Shown here in pieces: positions 1-11,630 of a stretch of 64,000 nucleotides of DNA. The notes beneath the pieces were generated by a model, which saw only the letters and a list, made by a program, of their open reading frames with translations, had not been told where the DNA came from and searched no databases. Position numbers and translations under genes: made by a program. The stretch's first letter is position 1, and every line of letters begins with the position of its first letter. Origin of the DNA: JANPPS01 sp964242575. Its GTDB lineage: Bacteria; Pseudomonadota; Alphaproteobacteria; Acetobacterales; Acetobacteraceae. Where the stretch lies: assembly GCA_964242575.1 (NCBI GenBank), contig CAXTCN010000004.1, positions 1-64,000 of the forward strand, written 5' to 3'.

Positions 1-72
1 GCTGGATCAAAGGTTTGTACTATGCCCGCCAACCCTCATGAATTATTCAGGATAGCATGACAAATCTACACT

Positions 73-90
73 ATCTATCCAAAGATAGAT
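73..90. repeat. Short inverted repeat downstream of the cupin gene
   Basis: ATCTATC and GATAGAT are perfectly complementary 7-base arms around a CAAA loop. The repeat lies 6-23 nt beyond the stop codon of the minus-strand cupin gene. No clear T-run follows on the minus strand, so it is at best a weak terminator. It could equally belong to the low-GC flank that starts the window. Confidence 0.35.
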
Positions 91-95
91 GGCGC

Positions 96-566
96 TCATC
101 TCTTATGAATAGCATCCACCCAAGCCACCCCCTCCGGCTTCTCCACCGCCTCAATATCCAAATTCACCACCACCGCCTCATTATCCGACCGCACCAGCAC
201 GCACTCCAGCGTCTCGCTCGTGCTCGCATTGATCTCCTGGTGCGGCACATACGGCGGCACGAAGATGAAATCCCCCGGCCCCGCCTCCGCCACATACTCC
301 AGCCGCTCGCCCCAGCGCATCCGCGCCCGGCCGCGCAGCACGTAGATCACGCTCTCCAGCGCCCCATGGTGGTGCGCGCCGGTCTTGGCGTCCGGATGGA
401 TATGCACGGTGCCGGCCCACAGCTTCTGCGCGCCCACCCGGGCAAAGTTGATCGCCGCCGCGCGCTCCATGCCTGGCGTTTGCGGCGTGTTGCCGTCCAG
501 GCTGTCCCCCGGGATCACCCGCACGCCGTCCAGCCGCCAGTCACGCGAACCCGCTGCGTCGGTCAT
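96..566 (-). CDS. Cupin-domain protein
   Basis: A 156-residue single-domain cupin of unknown substrate. The first cupin motif is visible as the run H65-H66-H67 with E71 (HHHGALE), followed by the second motif PGDFIFVPPYVPH ending at H109. These are the usual ligands for a divalent metal in the beta-barrel. The ATG at 566 is chosen because AAGGAGGTG lies 6 nt upstream. An in-frame start 39 nt earlier lacks such a site. There is no signal peptide, so it is probably cytoplasmic. It stands alone and is transcribed away from the AI-2E permease gene. Small cupins may be dioxygenases, isomerases or sensors, and the sequence does not decide among these. Confidence 0.85.
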   Translation of the reverse strand: MTDAAGSRDWRLDGVRVIPGDSLDGNTPQTPGMERAAAINFARVGAQKLWAGTVHIHPDAKTGAHHHGALESVIYVLRGRARMRWGERLEYVAEAGPGDFIFVPPYVPHQEINASTSETLECVLVRSDNEAVVVNLDIEAVEKPEGVAWVDAIHKR

Positions 567-651
567 CAACACCTCCTTAATCCAGCCAATATAAAGTGAC
601 GCCATCGGCCCGGCAGGGCAATGCTGCTAGCGTAACAGGGGGGCGCTGAAC

Positions 652-1734
652 ATGGACATCCTACCGCCCGGAGGCGACCGGCAACAGCAGCAGCAGGTCG
701 CGCGGGTGCTGCTGGGCATTGCCTTGACCGCGCTCGGGCTCTGGACGTTGCAGGGGTTCCTGCGCGCGCTGGTCTGGGCCGGCATCCTCGCCATCGCGGT
801 CTGGCCGCTGTACCGCCGGGCGCAGCGGCGGTTCGGCGCCGGGCGGCACAACGTGGCGCTGCCGCTCGCGTTCACCCTGGGCGCCATGCTGCTGGTCATG
901 GCGCCGCTCGCGTTGCTGGCCATCCAGGTCGGGCACGAGGCGCGGCTGGCGCTGCACTGGGTTTCGGAGGCGCGGGCCAACGGCGTCGCCGCGCCGGGCT
1001 GGCTGGCGCAGCTCCCGTTCGGCGCGGCGCAGGCGACGGCCTGGTGGGACGAGAACCTGGCGCAGGCCGAGGACGCCGCCGCGCTGCTGGAACGGATCAA
1101 CCGGACGCAGCTCCTGGACGCCTCCCGCTCGCTCGGCGGCAAGCTGGCGCATCAGGCCGTCATCCTCGGCTTCACGCTATTGACGTTGTTCTTCCTGTTC
1201 CGCGACGGGACGGGCCTGGCGGAACGGCTGCTGCTGTTGAGCCGCCGGGTGTTCGGGCCGCATGGCGAAAGCGTGGCCCGGCAGATCGTCGCCTCCATCC
1301 ATGGCACGGTTGACGGCATGGTGCTGGTGGGCATCGGGGTCGGGGCGCTGCTGGGCGTCGGCTACGCGCTCGCCGGGGTGCCGCATCCGGCGCTGTTGGG
1401 CGCGCTCACGGCGATGGCGGCCATCATTCCCATGGGGGCGCCGGTGGTGCTGGCGGCCGCGTCGCTGGTCGCGGTCGCACAGGCGCATTCCGTGGCGGGG
1501 GCGGTGCTGTTCTGCGCCGGCATGGCCATCATCTTCATCGCCGACCACGCCGTCCGCCCGGCGCTGATCGGCGGCGCGACGCGGCTGCCGTTCCTGTGGG
1601 TGCTGCTCGGTTTGCTGGGCGGGATCGAGACATTCGGCCTGCTGGGCCTGTTTCTTGGCCCAGCCATCATGGCGGCGTTGATACTGCTCTGGCGCGAATG
1701 GGCCGGCGATGCGAAAACAGGCGCACAGGTATAG
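652..1734 (+). CDS. AI-2E family transporter (permease)
   Basis: A 360-residue polytopic inner-membrane protein of the AI-2E/YdiK-type permease family. Hydrophobic segments pair near the N-terminus (about residues 17-60 and 70-95), then a soluble stretch runs to about residue 165. A C-terminal block of at least four membrane segments follows, containing family-typical glycine-rich runs (GVGALLGVGYALAGV). Members export quorum signals, antiporter substrates or unknown compounds, and the substrate cannot be read here. The ATG at 652 follows AGGGGGG. It ends 14 nt before glgP, so it may head the glycogen operon. A role in carbon storage is not implied. Confidence 0.85.
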   Translation: MDILPPGGDRQQQQQVARVLLGIALTALGLWTLQGFLRALVWAGILAIAVWPLYRRAQRRFGAGRHNVALPLAFTLGAMLLVMAPLALLAIQVGHEARLALHWVSEARANGVAAPGWLAQLPFGAAQATAWWDENLAQAEDAAALLERINRTQLLDASRSLGGKLAHQAVILGFTLLTLFFLFRDGTGLAERLLLLSRRVFGPHGESVARQIVASIHGTVDGMVLVGIGVGALLGVGYALAGVPHPALLGALTAMAAIIPMGAPVVLAAASLVAVAQAHSVAGAVLFCAGMAIIFIADHAVRPALIGGATRLPFLWVLLGLLGGIETFGLLGLFLGPAIMAALILLWREWAGDAKTGAQV

Positions 1735-1748
1735 CCGGACACGCACCC

Positions 1749-4196
<2,448 letters not shown>

Positions 4197-4204
4197 GAGG
4201 CCGC

Positions 4205-5479
4205 ATGGCCCGATCAGACAGCACGGGCATCAGCGCCCCGCTCGCCCGCAGCGCCATGGCCTATGTGCTGGCCGGAGGGCGCGGCAGCCGCCTCATGGAG
4301 CTGACGGACATCCGGGCCAAGCCCGCCGTCTATTTTGGCGGCAAGTCGCGCATCATCGACTTCGCGCTGTCCAACGCGCTCAACTCCGGCATCCGCCGCA
4401 TCGGCGTCGCCACGCAGTACAAGGCGCACAGCCTGATCCGCCACCTGCAGCGCGGCTGGAACTTCTTCCGCCCGGAGCGCAACGAAAGCTTCGACATCCT
4501 GCCCGCCAGCCAGCGCGTGACCGAAACCGGCTGGTACTCCGGCACCGCCGATGCCGTGTTCCAGAACACCGACATCATCGAAAGCTACGCGCCGCGCTTC
4601 ATGGTCGTGCTGGCCGGCGACCACATTTACAAGATGGACTACGAGCCGATGCTGCAGCAGCACGTCGAGCAGGGCGCCGACGTGACGGTGGGCTGCATCG
4701 AGGTGCCGCGCATGGAGGCGACCGGCTTCGGCGTGATGGGCGTGGACGAGAAGGACCGCATCGTCTCGTTCCTGGAGAAGCCCGCCGATCCGCCGGGCAT
4801 CCCGGGGGACCCGGACCACGCGCTCGCCAGCATGGGCATCTATGTGTTTGAAACGCAGTTTCTTATTGACCAGTTGCGGCGGGATGCGGACGACGCCGCG
4901 TCCAACCACGATTTCGGCAAGGACATCATCCCCTATTTGGTCAAGGGCGGCAAAGCGGTCGCTCACCGGTTCGCGCAATCCTGCGTGCGCTCCTCGGCCG
5001 AGACCACGACCTACTGGCGCGATGTCGGCACCGTCGATGCGTACTGGGAGGCCAACGTCGATCTTACGGACTTCGTCCCCGGGCTCGACCTGTATGACCA
5101 TAACTGGCCGATCTGGACCTATGGCGAGATCGTGCCGCCTGCCAAGTTCGTGCATGACGAGCCGCATCGGCGCGGCCGGGCGGTCAGTTCACTGGTGTCC
5201 GGCGGCTGCATCGTGTCGGGCAGCACTGTCAACCGCTCGCTACTGTTCACCGGCGTGCATATCCATTCATGGGCGCAGATCGAGGCGGCGGTGATCCTGC
5301 CCTACGTGGACGTGGGCCGGCACGCGCGGCTGAAGGATGTGGTGATCGACCGCGGCGTGCGTATCCCGCCTGGCCTCGTGGTCGGGGAGGACCCGGAGCT
5401 GGACGCAGCCCGCTTCCGCCGCACCAAGCGCGGCGTGTGCCTGATTACCCAGCCCATGATCGATCAGTTGGGCGCATGA
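4205..5479 (+). CDS. glgC: Glucose-1-phosphate adenylyltransferase
   Basis: A 424-residue ADP-glucose pyrophosphorylase that makes ADP-glucose from ATP and glucose-1-phosphate, the committed step of bacterial glycogen synthesis. The nucleotidyltransferase signature LAGGRGSRL is near residue 22, followed by AKPAVYFGGK, the activator/catalytic region. GTADAV and GDHIYKMDY, the sugar-nucleotide site, come next. The C-terminal third is the left-handed beta-helix typical of allosteric GlgC. AGGAGG lies 4 nt before the ATG. Its stop overlaps the start of glgA (ATGA). Confidence 0.97.
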   Translation: MARSDSTGISAPLARSAMAYVLAGGRGSRLMELTDIRAKPAVYFGGKSRIIDFALSNALNSGIRRIGVATQYKAHSLIRHLQRGWNFFRPERNESFDILPASQRVTETGWYSGTADAVFQNTDIIESYAPRFMVVLAGDHIYKMDYEPMLQQHVEQGADVTVGCIEVPRMEATGFGVMGVDEKDRIVSFLEKPADPPGIPGDPDHALASMGIYVFETQFLIDQLRRDADDAASNHDFGKDIIPYLVKGGKAVAHRFAQSCVRSSAETTTYWRDVGTVDAYWEANVDLTDFVPGLDLYDHNWPIWTYGEIVPPAKFVHDEPHRRGRAVSSLVSGGCIVSGSTVNRSLLFTGVHIHSWAQIEAAVILPYVDVGRHARLKDVVIDRGVRIPPGLVVGEDPELDAARFRRTKRGVCLITQPMIDQLGA

Positions 5480-6927
5480 AGCGGCTGCAAGTACTTCAGG
5501 TCGCGTCCGAGGCGTTTCCACTCGTAAAGACCGGCGGCTTGGCGGACGTCGTGGGCGCCTTGCCAGCGGCGCTGGCGCATGAGGGCGTCGAGATGCGGAC
5601 GCTGCTGCCAGGCTACCCCGCGGTCCTGGAGGCGCTTGGCAAGCCGGACGCCGTGCATGAGCTGCCGGACTGGTTCGGCGGCCCCGCCCGCGTGCTGGCC
5701 GGGACGGTCGCGGGCCTGTCGCTATTCGGCATCGACGCGCCGCATCTGTATGCCCGGCCCGGCAACCCCTATCTCGGGCCAGACGGCGCGGATTGGCCCG
5801 ACAACCCGCAGCGCTTCGCCGTGCTGTCCCGCGTCGGCGCGCTGATCGCACAAGGGGCAGTGCCGGGCTATGCGCCGGCGGTGGTGCACGGGCACGACTG
5901 GCAGGCTGGCCTTACCGCAGCGTACTTGCATTACAACGGCACGCGGCGGCCAGGGACGGTGTTCACGGTGCACAACCTGGCGTTCCAGGGCCGGTACCCC
6001 TCAACGATGCTGAGCGCGCTCGGCCTGCCGCCGTCGGCTTACACGGTGGACGGCGTGGAGTTTTATGGTGGTATCAGCACATTGAAGGCCGGGCTGCGCC
6101 TGTCCGACCGGATCACCACCGTGTCCCCCACCTACGCCGCCGAAATCCAGACGCCAGCGGGCGGCATGGGCCTTGATGGGCTGTTGCGCGCGCGCTCCGG
6201 CGTGCTGTCCGGCATCCTGAACGGCATTGACGCCGCGGTCTGGGACCCGGCGCACGACCCGCATCTCGCGGCGACCTACAGCCTGCGCCGCCTGCGCCGC
6301 CGGACACGCAACAAGGCGGCGTTGCAGGCGCGCATGGGCCTTGCGCCCGAACCCGACACGCTGCTGTGCGGCGTGGTGAGCCGGATCACCGAGCAGAAGG
6401 GCATGGACCTGTTGCTGCAAACGTTGCCGGCCTTGTTGACGTCGGGTGCGCAGGTCGTGGTGCTCGGAACTGGCGATGCGCTGCTGCAGAGCAGCTTTGC
6501 CGCAATCGCGCAGGCCAATCCCGGCCGGGTCGCGGTGTTCCTGGGGTTCGACGAGGGCCTGGCGCACGCCATCCAGGCCGGGGCGGACGCGCTGCTGGCG
6601 CCGTCCCGGTTCGAGCCGTGCGGGCTTACGCCGCTCTGTGCGCTGCGCTATGGCGCAATTCCGGTGGTGGCCCGGGTCGGCGGGCTGTCGGACACGGTGA
6701 TCGACGCAAATGACGCTGGGTTGGCGGCCGGGGTAGCGACGGGCATCCAGTTCACGCCGGTGGACCAAGCGGGGCTGAACGGCGCGCTGACCCGCCTGTT
6801 GCGGCTCTGGAAGGACCCGAAGGCCTGGGCGCAGGTGCAGCGGAACGGCATGCGGACGGAGGCGGGCTGGTCCGGGCCGGCACAGGACTACGCCGCGATT
6901 TATTGGGGCATCGCCACCGGCGTTTAG
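5476..6927 (+). CDS. glgA: Glycogen synthase (ADP-glucose)
   Basis: A 483-residue GT5 synthase that transfers glucose from ADP-glucose to the non-reducing end of the glucan. The KTGGLADV motif (K18) that binds ADP-glucose is present. So are HGHDWQAGL in the N-terminal domain and the C-terminal catalytic run RFEPCGLTPLCALRYG. Length is normal for the family. The ATG overlaps the glgC stop by 4 nt, which points to translational coupling. Confidence 0.96.
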   Translation: MKRLQVLQVASEAFPLVKTGGLADVVGALPAALAHEGVEMRTLLPGYPAVLEALGKPDAVHELPDWFGGPARVLAGTVAGLSLFGIDAPHLYARPGNPYLGPDGADWPDNPQRFAVLSRVGALIAQGAVPGYAPAVVHGHDWQAGLTAAYLHYNGTRRPGTVFTVHNLAFQGRYPSTMLSALGLPPSAYTVDGVEFYGGISTLKAGLRLSDRITTVSPTYAAEIQTPAGGMGLDGLLRARSGVLSGILNGIDAAVWDPAHDPHLAATYSLRRLRRRTRNKAALQARMGLAPEPDTLLCGVVSRITEQKGMDLLLQTLPALLTSGAQVVVLGTGDALLQSSFAAIAQANPGRVAVFLGFDEGLAHAIQAGADALLAPSRFEPCGLTPLCALRYGAIPVVARVGGLSDTVIDANDAGLAAGVATGIQFTPVDQAGLNGALTRLLRLWKDPKAWAQVQRNGMRTEAGWSGPAQDYAAIYWGIATGV

Positions 6928-7018
6928 GGTTCCTTAATCCTATCCACCCTATAAGAGCACTGGCCCTGATCCTCCCTTAGTGAAAGGGGGGCAGTGAGCT
7001 TGACCAAGGGAGTGGGCG

Positions 7019-7777
7019 GTGCGGATTGGAATAGCCGGCATGACGGGCCGGATGGGAACGATACTGGCAGAGGAGGCTTTGGAAGCAGGGCACTCCGTCG
7101 TCGGCGGCACCCGGCGTCCCGGCGCCCCAGCGGCGCCAGGCATGTTCGCTGACATCGCGGCGCTGGCGTCAGCGTGCGATTTGGTCATCGATTTCACCCA
7201 CGCCTCCATGGCGGCATCGCACGCCCAGGCATTGGCGGAGGTTGGCGTCGCTTGGGTTCTGGGCACGTCGGGCCTGTCAGCGAACGATAACGCCGCAGTG
7301 ATGCGCGCAGCGGAACGCATCCCCATCGTCCATGCGCCAAGCTTCGCGCCGGGCGTGGCGCTCATCATGGAGTTCGCGGAACGCCTGGGCGCGGCGTTGC
7401 CGGCCGACGTTTATGACGTCGAGATCGTGGAGATGCACCACCGGCAAAAGGTCGATGCGCCGTCCGGCACCGCCTTGGGACTCGGGCGCGCGGTGGCGCA
7501 GGGGCGCGGCGTACGGCTGGAGGACGTCATAATTAGCGGACGGGACGGGCATACCGGACCACGCCCGGCCAACGCAATCGGCTTCGCGGCGCTGCGTGGC
7601 GGCCAGGTCGTGGGGGAACACACCGTGCTGTTCGCGGCCGAGCACGAGCACATCGCGCTGACGCACCGCGCCTTCGACCGCCGGATATTCGCGTCGGGAG
7701 CGGTCCGTGCGGCGGGTTGGGCCATAAATCGGCCCGCTGGGCTTTATTCGATGCTTGATGTGTTGGGGATGCGTTGA
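7019..7777 (+). CDS. dapB: 4-hydroxy-tetrahydrodipicolinate reductase
   Basis: A 252-residue NAD(P)H-dependent reductase of the diaminopimelate/lysine pathway. The N-terminal nucleotide site is GIAGMTGRMG, and the substrate site HHRQKVDAPSGTAL carries the catalytic His and Lys. A GTG start is used; AGGGAG lies a few bases upstream. The 91-nt gap to glgA contains a purine-rich run and no convincing terminator. The next gene starts inside its stop codon (TTGA), so the two are coupled. Confidence 0.95.
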   Translation: MRIGIAGMTGRMGTILAEEALEAGHSVVGGTRRPGAPAAPGMFADIAALASACDLVIDFTHASMAASHAQALAEVGVAWVLGTSGLSANDNAAVMRAAERIPIVHAPSFAPGVALIMEFAERLGAALPADVYDVEIVEMHHRQKVDAPSGTALGLGRAVAQGRGVRLEDVIISGRDGHTGPRPANAIGFAALRGGQVVGEHTVLFAAEHEHIALTHRAFDRRIFASGAVRAAGWAINRPAGLYSMLDVLGMR

Positions 7778-8472
7778 AAGTAGATATGCTCAAGGCTGGT
7801 AGCTTCCTCCGGCGGGTGCCGGCGCTGTTCCATGTCGCGGAGCGGGCGGCCGTGCCGCTGATCCGCAAGCATGGCCTGCTGTCGGCCGAGCGGTTGGTGA
7901 AGTTGTTCGCGGTTTCCCCACACCGGCATCCGGCGCTGCTGATCGAGAATCGGGACAGCTACGAGACGCTTACGCATCCAGTGCACGGCACCGCCTGGCT
8001 GCGCCGGCAGAATATGCGGGATGGCCCGCTGCGCAGCCGCCTTGACCCCAACATCGGCCTTGGCGAGTGGCGCCGCTTCATCAATGGCTTCACGTTTTTT
8101 GCGCCTACCCGCGCAATGGCGGAGCGGTTGCGGGCGGCGGAGCCTGGACGGAACCAGGTGGTGCTGTCCTGGCGCACGGCGGACGTGTTCGCCGCCGGGT
8201 TGCCGGTTTTGTGGTGCCAGTTCAACAACGGCTACATCGACCGGTCCGGGCCGCTCAACCGGCGCCTGCGCACCCGAGATGATTATCGGGACGCGGCGGA
8301 GCTTCTGGTGGGCGTCTCATTGATCGAGGCCGTGGTGCCGTCCGGGCTGCCGCCATCGCTGCCGTTCGAAGTCTGTGAGTCTGAAGTCGGGGCGGGGATT
8401 GACCTGTATACCCCGATCCGCCACACACCCCCCGCCCCGGCGTCCGGCCGGTGCGGCGGCCCGTCTCTCTGA
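7774..8472 (+). CDS. DUF7002-like protein of unknown function
   Basis: A 232-residue soluble protein. It resembles the uncharacterised DUF7002 group, recalled from family resemblance only. Visible features are PLIRKHGLLSAERLV near residue 30, RDGPLRSRLDP, FFAPTRAMAERL and LWCQFNNGYIDRSG, a pattern that recalls small nucleic-acid or ADP-ribosyl-transfer folds without proving one. No signal peptide or membrane segment is seen. The likely start is the TTG that overlaps the dapB stop by 4 nt; an ATG at 7786 is the alternative. The tail is proline-rich and weakly constrained. metK follows 40 nt later, suggesting co-transcription with core biosynthesis genes. Confidence 0.75.
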   Translation: MKVDMLKAGSFLRRVPALFHVAERAAVPLIRKHGLLSAERLVKLFAVSPHRHPALLIENRDSYETLTHPVHGTAWLRRQNMRDGPLRSRLDPNIGLGEWRRFINGFTFFAPTRAMAERLRAAEPGRNQVVLSWRTADVFAAGLPVLWCQFNNGYIDRSGPLNRRLRTRDDYRDAAELLVGVSLIEAVVPSGLPPSLPFEVCESEVGAGIDLYTPIRHTPPAPASGRCGGPSL

Positions 8473-8512
8473 CGCCGCACCCAAAAACCAGCCGCGACAA
8501 GAGGAGAAATCC

Positions 8513-9700
8513 ATGCGCGACAAGGGCGAGTACCTGTTCACCTCCGAATCCGTGTCGGAAGGCCATCCCGACAAGGTGGCCGACCGCATCAGCGACACCG
8601 TGCTCGACGCTTTTTTGGCAGCCGACCCTTACTCCCGCGTAGGCTGCGAGACCTTGGTCACCACCAACCGCGTCGTGCTGGCAGGCGAGACCCGCGGACC
8701 CGGCACCGTGACACCGGAGCTGCTGTGCCACCTGTCGCGGTTGGCGATCCATGATATCGGCTACGACCAGGCCGGGTTTAGTTGGCGCGACGCCAAGGTC
8801 GAGTGCCACCTGCACTCCCAAAGCGTGGACATCGCCATGGGCGTGGATAGCGCCGGCAACAAGGACGAGGGCGCTGGCGACCAGGGCATCATGTTCGGCT
8901 ACGCCTGCACCGAAACGCCGGAGCTGATGCCGGCGCCCATCCACTACGCGCACTTGATTCTCCGCCGCATGAGCGAGATGCGCAAGAACGGGGACCCGAC
9001 CGTGGCCGGCCTGCAACCGGACGCCAAAAGCCAGGTCACGCTGCGATACGTGGACGGCAAGCCGGTCGGCGCCACCAGCATCGTCGTCAGCACGCAGCAC
9101 GACGGCGGCATGGACCAGCGCGACATCAAGGCAATGCTGTATCCCCTAGTAGAGACCAGCCTGCCGGCGGGCTGGATGCCGACCGATGCCGAGTTCTATG
9201 TGAACCCGACCGGGAACTTCGTGATCGGCGGGCCGGACGGGGACTGCGGGCTGACTGGCCGCAAGATAATCGTGGACACCTACGGCGGCGCGGCCCCGCA
9301 TGGCGGCGGCGCGTTCAGCGGCAAGGACCCGACCAAGGTGGACCGCAGCGCAGCCTACGCCTGCCGTTACCTCGCCAAGAACGTGGTGGCCGCTGGGCTC
9401 GCCGAGCGGTGCACCATCCAGATCAGTTACGCGATCGGCGTGTCGCATCCGCTGTCGGTCTATGTGGACCTGGGCGGCACCGGGCGGGACGTGGAGGAGG
9501 CCAAGCTGGAGCGCGTGCTGCGAGGGCTGGTCAACCTCAGCCCACGTGGCCTGCGGGAGCACCTGCACCTGAACCGCCCGATCTACGCGGTCACCTCCGC
9601 CTACGGCCACTTCGGCCGCACGCCGGACGAAGACCTCGGCACCTTCACCTGGGAGCGCACGGACTTGGTGCCGGCGCTCCGCAGCGCGTTCAACCGCTAG
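8513..9700 (+). CDS. metK: S-adenosylmethionine synthetase
   Basis: A 395-residue methionine adenosyltransferase that makes SAM from methionine and ATP. The N-terminal SEGHPDK motif, GAGDQGIMFGYA, and the phosphate loop GGGAFSGKDPTKVDRSAAY are all intact. GAGGAG stands 6 nt before the ATG. No SAM-responsive riboswitch is recognisable in the short leader, most of which is inside the preceding coding region. A methyltransferase gene (trmB) that uses SAM follows directly. Confidence 0.97.
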   Translation: MRDKGEYLFTSESVSEGHPDKVADRISDTVLDAFLAADPYSRVGCETLVTTNRVVLAGETRGPGTVTPELLCHLSRLAIHDIGYDQAGFSWRDAKVECHLHSQSVDIAMGVDSAGNKDEGAGDQGIMFGYACTETPELMPAPIHYAHLILRRMSEMRKNGDPTVAGLQPDAKSQVTLRYVDGKPVGATSIVVSTQHDGGMDQRDIKAMLYPLVETSLPAGWMPTDAEFYVNPTGNFVIGGPDGDCGLTGRKIIVDTYGGAAPHGGGAFSGKDPTKVDRSAAYACRYLAKNVVAAGLAERCTIQISYAIGVSHPLSVYVDLGGTGRDVEEAKLERVLRGLVNLSPRGLREHLHLNRPIYAVTSAYGHFGRTPDEDLGTFTWERTDLVPALRSAFNR

Positions 9701-9710
9701 AGGTGCGGCA

Positions 9711-10478
9711 CTGAAGGCTCCGGATGACCGGCTGCACGGCCGACTGCGGGGCCATGCGCTGCGACCGCGGCAGCAGTATTTGCTAGAGACGCTGCTGCCG
9801 CGCCTACGTTTTCCAATCGCGCACGCGGGCAATCCACTCGGGGCCTTCCCAGTCCGGCCCACCCAACTCTGGCTTGAAGTCGGCTTCGGCGGCGGCGAGC
9901 ACGCGATGGCGCAGGTGGCCGCAGACCCCACGCTAGGCCTGATCGCCTGCGAGGTGTTCGAGAACGGCCTGTGTTCCCTGTTGTCCCGCATCGCGCCCGA
10001 AGGTGCCGACATCACCCCGCCGGCAAGCCTGCTGTTGTGGGACGATGACGCGCGCCTGCTGTTGCGGACGCTGCCGGACGCGTGCCTGGACGGGCTGTAC
10101 CTGCTGTTCCCAGATCCCTGGCCCAAGGCCCGGCACGCCAAGCGCCGGTTCGTGCATCCCGCGCAGGTCCCGCTGCTGGCTCGCGTGTTGAAGCCCGGCG
10201 GCGAGTGGCGGATCGCATCCGACGACCCGACCTACCAGGCTTGGACCAAAGATGTCATGGCCGCCCAGGACTGGTTCGACACCCGGCCGCCAACGGCCTC
10301 CCGCCCTGAAGGATGGCCGCCGACCAGGTATGAGGCAAAAGCGCTCCGGGCCGGCCGAACGCCGCTCTACTGGTCGTTCCGGCGCAATGCTGTTATGTCC
10401 AAGTTAATTGAGGCAGGATGCGACAGCCCTCTCCCAGCAAACAGTATCCCGGAGGCCAGCCAACCGCCTGTGGCCTGA
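9711..10478 (+). CDS. trmB: tRNA (guanine-N7-)-methyltransferase, probable CTG start
   Basis: A SAM-dependent enzyme that methylates G46 of tRNA. Motifs seen are the SAM loop LEVGFGGGEH and the family signature FPDPWPKARHAKRRF. The conserved N-terminal block RLHGRLRGHALRPRQQ is encoded upstream of the first ATG/GTG/TTG in frame (TTG at 9780). The start must therefore be earlier. CTG at 9711 is the only near-cognate candidate with a good ribosome site (AGAGGTG, 5 nt spacer), giving 255 residues. The gene begins 11 nt after metK. The last 60 nt overlap the next gene, and the C-terminal tail beyond YWSFRRN is not conserved. Confidence 0.85.
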   Translation: MKAPDDRLHGRLRGHALRPRQQYLLETLLPRLRFPIAHAGNPLGAFPVRPTQLWLEVGFGGGEHAMAQVAADPTLGLIACEVFENGLCSLLSRIAPEGADITPPASLLLWDDDARLLLRTLPDACLDGLYLLFPDPWPKARHAKRRFVHPAQVPLLARVLKPGGEWRIASDDPTYQAWTKDVMAAQDWFDTRPPTASRPEGWPPTRYEAKALRAGRTPLYWSFRRNAVMSKLIEAGCDSPLPANSIPEASQPPVA

Positions 10479-11560
10479 GCGGACGGGCGCTCACCGGACT
10501 GCGGGGGGTCGCGGCGCTGTTGATCGTCGTGCATCATTACGCGCTGTTGCAAAGCTCCTTTCCGCCGGCTCTGCACAACCTTGCCCATGGCGCCTATCTC
10601 GCGGTGGACCTATTTTTTGTCCTGAGCGGCTATGTGATGGCGCTGGCTTATGGTCACTGGTTCACCCCAACTACTGGGTGGCCGCATCACGGACTGACTG
10701 GGCTGGCCGCCTACATCGAGTTCATCCTGCGCCGGCTGGCCCGGCTTTGGCCGCTGCATGCGGTCGTCGTGCTAACGCTGCTGGCGCAGGACTATTTGCT
10801 GGACCGTTGGATGGCTTGGCCAAAACTGATCGCGTGCAACCTCCTGCTGGTCCAGGGCTGGGGTATAAGCCAGAGCATAAACCCTCCCTCATGGTCGATC
10901 AGCACGGAGCTCGCGGCCTATCTGCTGTTCCCGCTATTGTCCGCTCTGGTGCTGCACGGACCTCAGTGGAAGGCCTGGGCGGCGCTGGCTGCCGCAGCCG
11001 GCTTGCTGGTCATTGCGGTGACCCTGGCGTCCGACACTGGGCTGGGACGGCGCGGGGCGCTTGACATCCATGAGAACTGGAGCGTGTTGCCGCTCCTGCG
11101 CTGCCTTGGCGGCTTCACGATCGGGCTGGTGCTGTTCCGCGCCGTGCGGGCGGCCCGGTTGTCCCGCCTCCTGGCCCAGCCGTGGACCGGGCCGGCCATT
11201 GCTGCCAGCGTGCTCGCCATGCTGGGGCTGCGTGCGCCGGACCTGCTGATCTACCCCCTGCTGCCGGTGCTCGTGGCGGCGGTGCATCTCGGCGTTGGCC
11301 GTATGCAGCGCGTCTTGGCTTCATCCTGGCCGCATCGGCTGGGCGTGCTGTCCTATGCGCTGTATCTGGTGCACTACCCCATCATCGCCGCGGTGCCGTC
11401 CGGCCTGTGGCCCAGTCCCTACAGCTTCGTGGCCTGCCTTGGGATCAGCCTCGGCGTGGCAAGCGGGGCGCACCGCCTTGTCGAGTGGCCGGCACGCCTT
11501 GGCTTGCGACGCCTTGTGGCACAGGTGCAGGCCCGGCTGGCGTATGCGGAACTGCGGTGA
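10418..11560 (+). CDS. Acyltransferase 3 family membrane protein
   Basis: A 380-residue integral membrane O-acyltransferase of the OafA/NodX type. After a short cytoplasmic head come GLRGVAALLIVVHHY, containing the conserved histidine, VDLFFVLSGYVMA, and SWSISTELAAYLLFPL. About ten hydrophobic segments follow to the end. Members acetylate or succinylate surface polysaccharides, and the acceptor is unknown here. It starts 60 nt inside trmB, with GAGGCAGG before the ATG. A terminator-like hairpin lies before the next gene. Confidence 0.85.
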   Translation: MRQPSPSKQYPGGQPTACGLSGRALTGLRGVAALLIVVHHYALLQSSFPPALHNLAHGAYLAVDLFFVLSGYVMALAYGHWFTPTTGWPHHGLTGLAAYIEFILRRLARLWPLHAVVVLTLLAQDYLLDRWMAWPKLIACNLLLVQGWGISQSINPPSWSISTELAAYLLFPLLSALVLHGPQWKAWAALAAAAGLLVIAVTLASDTGLGRRGALDIHENWSVLPLLRCLGGFTIGLVLFRAVRAARLSRLLAQPWTGPAIAASVLAMLGLRAPDLLIYPLLPVLVAAVHLGVGRMQRVLASSWPHRLGVLSYALYLVHYPIIAAVPSGLWPSPYSFVACLGISLGVASGAHRLVEWPARLGLRRLVAQVQARLAYAELR

Positions 11561-11630
11561 ACGGCCTTGCGGAGCAGCCCAGGCTGATCTATTTGTATTG
11601 AACACAAAACACGCTCCGCTGAGTTACGGA

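Noticed and set aside
1..95. Possible mobile-element end or promoter at the window edge
   Set aside because: The A/T-rich text and short inverted repeat are suggestive, but there is no transposase, target duplication or complete inverted end to support an element.
8375..8512. Possible SAM riboswitch before metK
   Set aside because: The stretch is mostly the end of the preceding gene and shows none of the SAM-I, SAM-II or SAM/SAH core patterns I can recognise.
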